A DNA stretch of 64,000 bases, taken from contig NZ_JAFFPT010000087.1 in assembly GCF_016918785.1 (NCBI RefSeq), forward strand, positions 1-64,000, given 5' to 3'. The notes beneath the pieces were generated by a model. It worked only from the letters and a program-made list of their open reading frames with translations. It was not told the origin of the DNA and did no database searches. Source of the DNA: Leptospira ainazelensis. GTDB lineage: Bacteria > Spirochaetota > Leptospiria > Leptospirales > Leptospiraceae. Made by a program: the position numbers and the translations under genes. How positions within the stretch are numbered: the stretch's first letter is position 1; every line of letters starts with the position of its first letter. Shown one piece after another: positions 63,213-64,000 of the stretch.

Positions 63213-63227
63213 GTATTAATATAATAC
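63213..63227. promoter_or_regulatory. Palindrome GTATTA-ATA-TAATAC before the XRE gene
   Basis: Six-base perfect arms around a three-base spacer, 37 bases from the XRE start, in a divergent intergenic region. A TTGACA lies at 63204-63209. Likely an autoregulatory operator, with modest support. Confidence 0.4.
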
Positions 63228-63347
63228 CATTATCTCGACGAAGGTTTTCCATGAAACAAAAAAAATGAAAACGCTGGCCAAAAAACAACACAAAAGATGC
63301 TTAATTAAATAATTGAAATTCGAAACATTAAAAATCAGGTTATCCCA

Positions 63348-64000
63348 TTGAATCTAAACATTCTATTTCCGACGATTGCGGGAATTATTCATATCTCCTT
63401 TGGAATTTACGTTTTTAATTTAAAACCAAAACAAAAGACTCAGTCTATTTTTTTGTTTTTAAATTTTTTACTTTCTACTTGGATGATAATTCAAGCCTTC
63501 AGAGTGTTTCTTCCGGTCGAATATCGAAACATAGCCCTTAATATCACATTCCTTCCGATCTCCTATGCTACGTTTACCTTATTTGCTCTTAGTTCAAAGA
63601 TTGAGAACCCCGGAAAAAGACTTCCAACATGGTCTTATCTCCTCGGGTTCTTCGGACTAACCTATATAACCTTTACGTGTTTAACTCAAAGAATGGCGAC
63701 TCTCAAAGATCCTCAAAACTTCATATTTGATTTGAATCTAAACTATCACCTTTTGGTTCTTTATTTGGTTTTCTGGATGGTATTAGCGATATGCGCCGTT
63801 ACCCGAAAGATGCTAATCACACGAGGAGATTTTAAAGTCAGGCTCTTTTTAGTTTTACTAGGAGCGATGCTCGCGCTACCGCTCACGACGATCTTCGTCT
63901 ATTTTTTACCTCTTTTCGGTATTTATAAACCTTATCTTTCTTCGGTCGGATTGATCATTGCTTCCATATTTTGGGCAGTTGCGATTTTGCACTACGACGC
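63348..64000 (+). CDS. 7TM sensor-like protein (N-terminal part)
   Basis: A frame beginning TTG 63348 stays open to the right edge, 217 residues so far. It has seven hydrophobic segments (TIAGIIHISFGIYVF, SIFLFLNFLLSTWMIIQ, LLGFFGLTYITFTCL and others). FVYFLPLFGIYKPYLSSVG near the end matches the 7TM protein at 37314. The catalytic or output domain, if any, lies outside the window. Probably the sensor part of a histidine kinase, cyclase or SpoIIE-type protein. Confidence 0.6.
   Translation, partial: MNLNILFPTIAGIIHISFGIYVFNLKPKQKTQSIFLFLNFLLSTWMIIQAFRVFLPVEYRNIALNITFLPISYATFTLFALSSKIENPGKRLPTWSYLLGFFGLTYITFTCLTQRMATLKDPQNFIFDLNLNYHLLVLYLVFWMVLAICAVTRKMLITRGDFKVRLFLVLLGAMLALPLTTIFVYFLPLFGIYKPYLSSVGLIIASIFWAVAILHYD

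Noticed and set aside
63204..63225. TTGACA and TATAAT near the XRE gene on the plus strand
   Set aside because: Only ten bases apart, too close for a sigma70 promoter.
1..64000. CRISPR array, tRNA, rRNA, or insertion-sequence transposase
   Set aside because: None recognised by eye on either strand; no regularly spaced repeat array outside the fibre gene, no DDE or tyrosine recombinase pattern.

Overview
The window looks like a Leptospira chromosome (spirochaete). The grounds are the density of lipoproteins with relaxed spirochaetal lipoboxes (FSNC, LTNC, LSFSC), a very large protein resembling a Leptospira-restricted family, an LBL_2463-like gene, and the A/T-rich codon use. All family names are read from the translated sequence alone; no database was searched.

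Layout. (1) 1-26.8 kb is a nearly gap-free, single-strand array of tailed-phage genes, so probably a prophage. Its order is early and replication genes with small proteins (to 3.5 kb), a DUF488 / methylase-like plus acetyltransferase-like / ParB cassette (3.5-5.9 kb), small and large terminase, portal, scaffold, P22-like coat, head-completion genes, tail tube, tail chaperones joined by a textbook -1 frameshift site, tape measure, tail tip, fibres, and a holin-like/lysis end. No integrase, repressor or clear endolysin is visible, so the element continues to the left or is incomplete. Two spots carry in-frame stops where one protein would be expected: the tape-measure start and the last lysis gene.

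(2) 26.9-34.6 kb is an A/T-rich accessory block, mostly on the minus strand, that looks like defence and toxin-antitoxin cargo. It holds a DUF4365-like PD-(D/E)XK protein, a frameshifted XRE antitoxin behind a winged-helix/nucleotidyltransferase pair, a C39-peptidase-like protein with a small partner, a SIR2-like protein, and a membrane protein paired with an ADP-ribosyltransferase-like protein. Two dif-like direct repeats bracket the C39/SIR2 part.

(3) 34.8-37.2 kb is a DNA-damage cassette: SRAP, UmuD-like and UmuC. The UmuD homologue has Arg where the catalytic Lys should be.

(4) 37.3-38.9 kb (minus) pairs a 7TM sensor-like protein with an autoinducer-synthase-like GNAT protein behind a long palindrome.

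(5) 39.0-50.4 kb is a lipoprotein island around a 2062-residue secreted protein with a HINT self-processing domain and a papain-like C-terminal domain. Two related lipoprotein genes follow it directly and are candidate immunity genes.

(6) 50.4-62.6 kb (minus) is an eight-gene export operon: TolC-like channel, two lipoproteins, TPR protein, Yip1-like membrane protein, HlyD-type adaptor and two RND pumps, one degenerate. An XRE regulator and the start of a second 7TM protein close the window.
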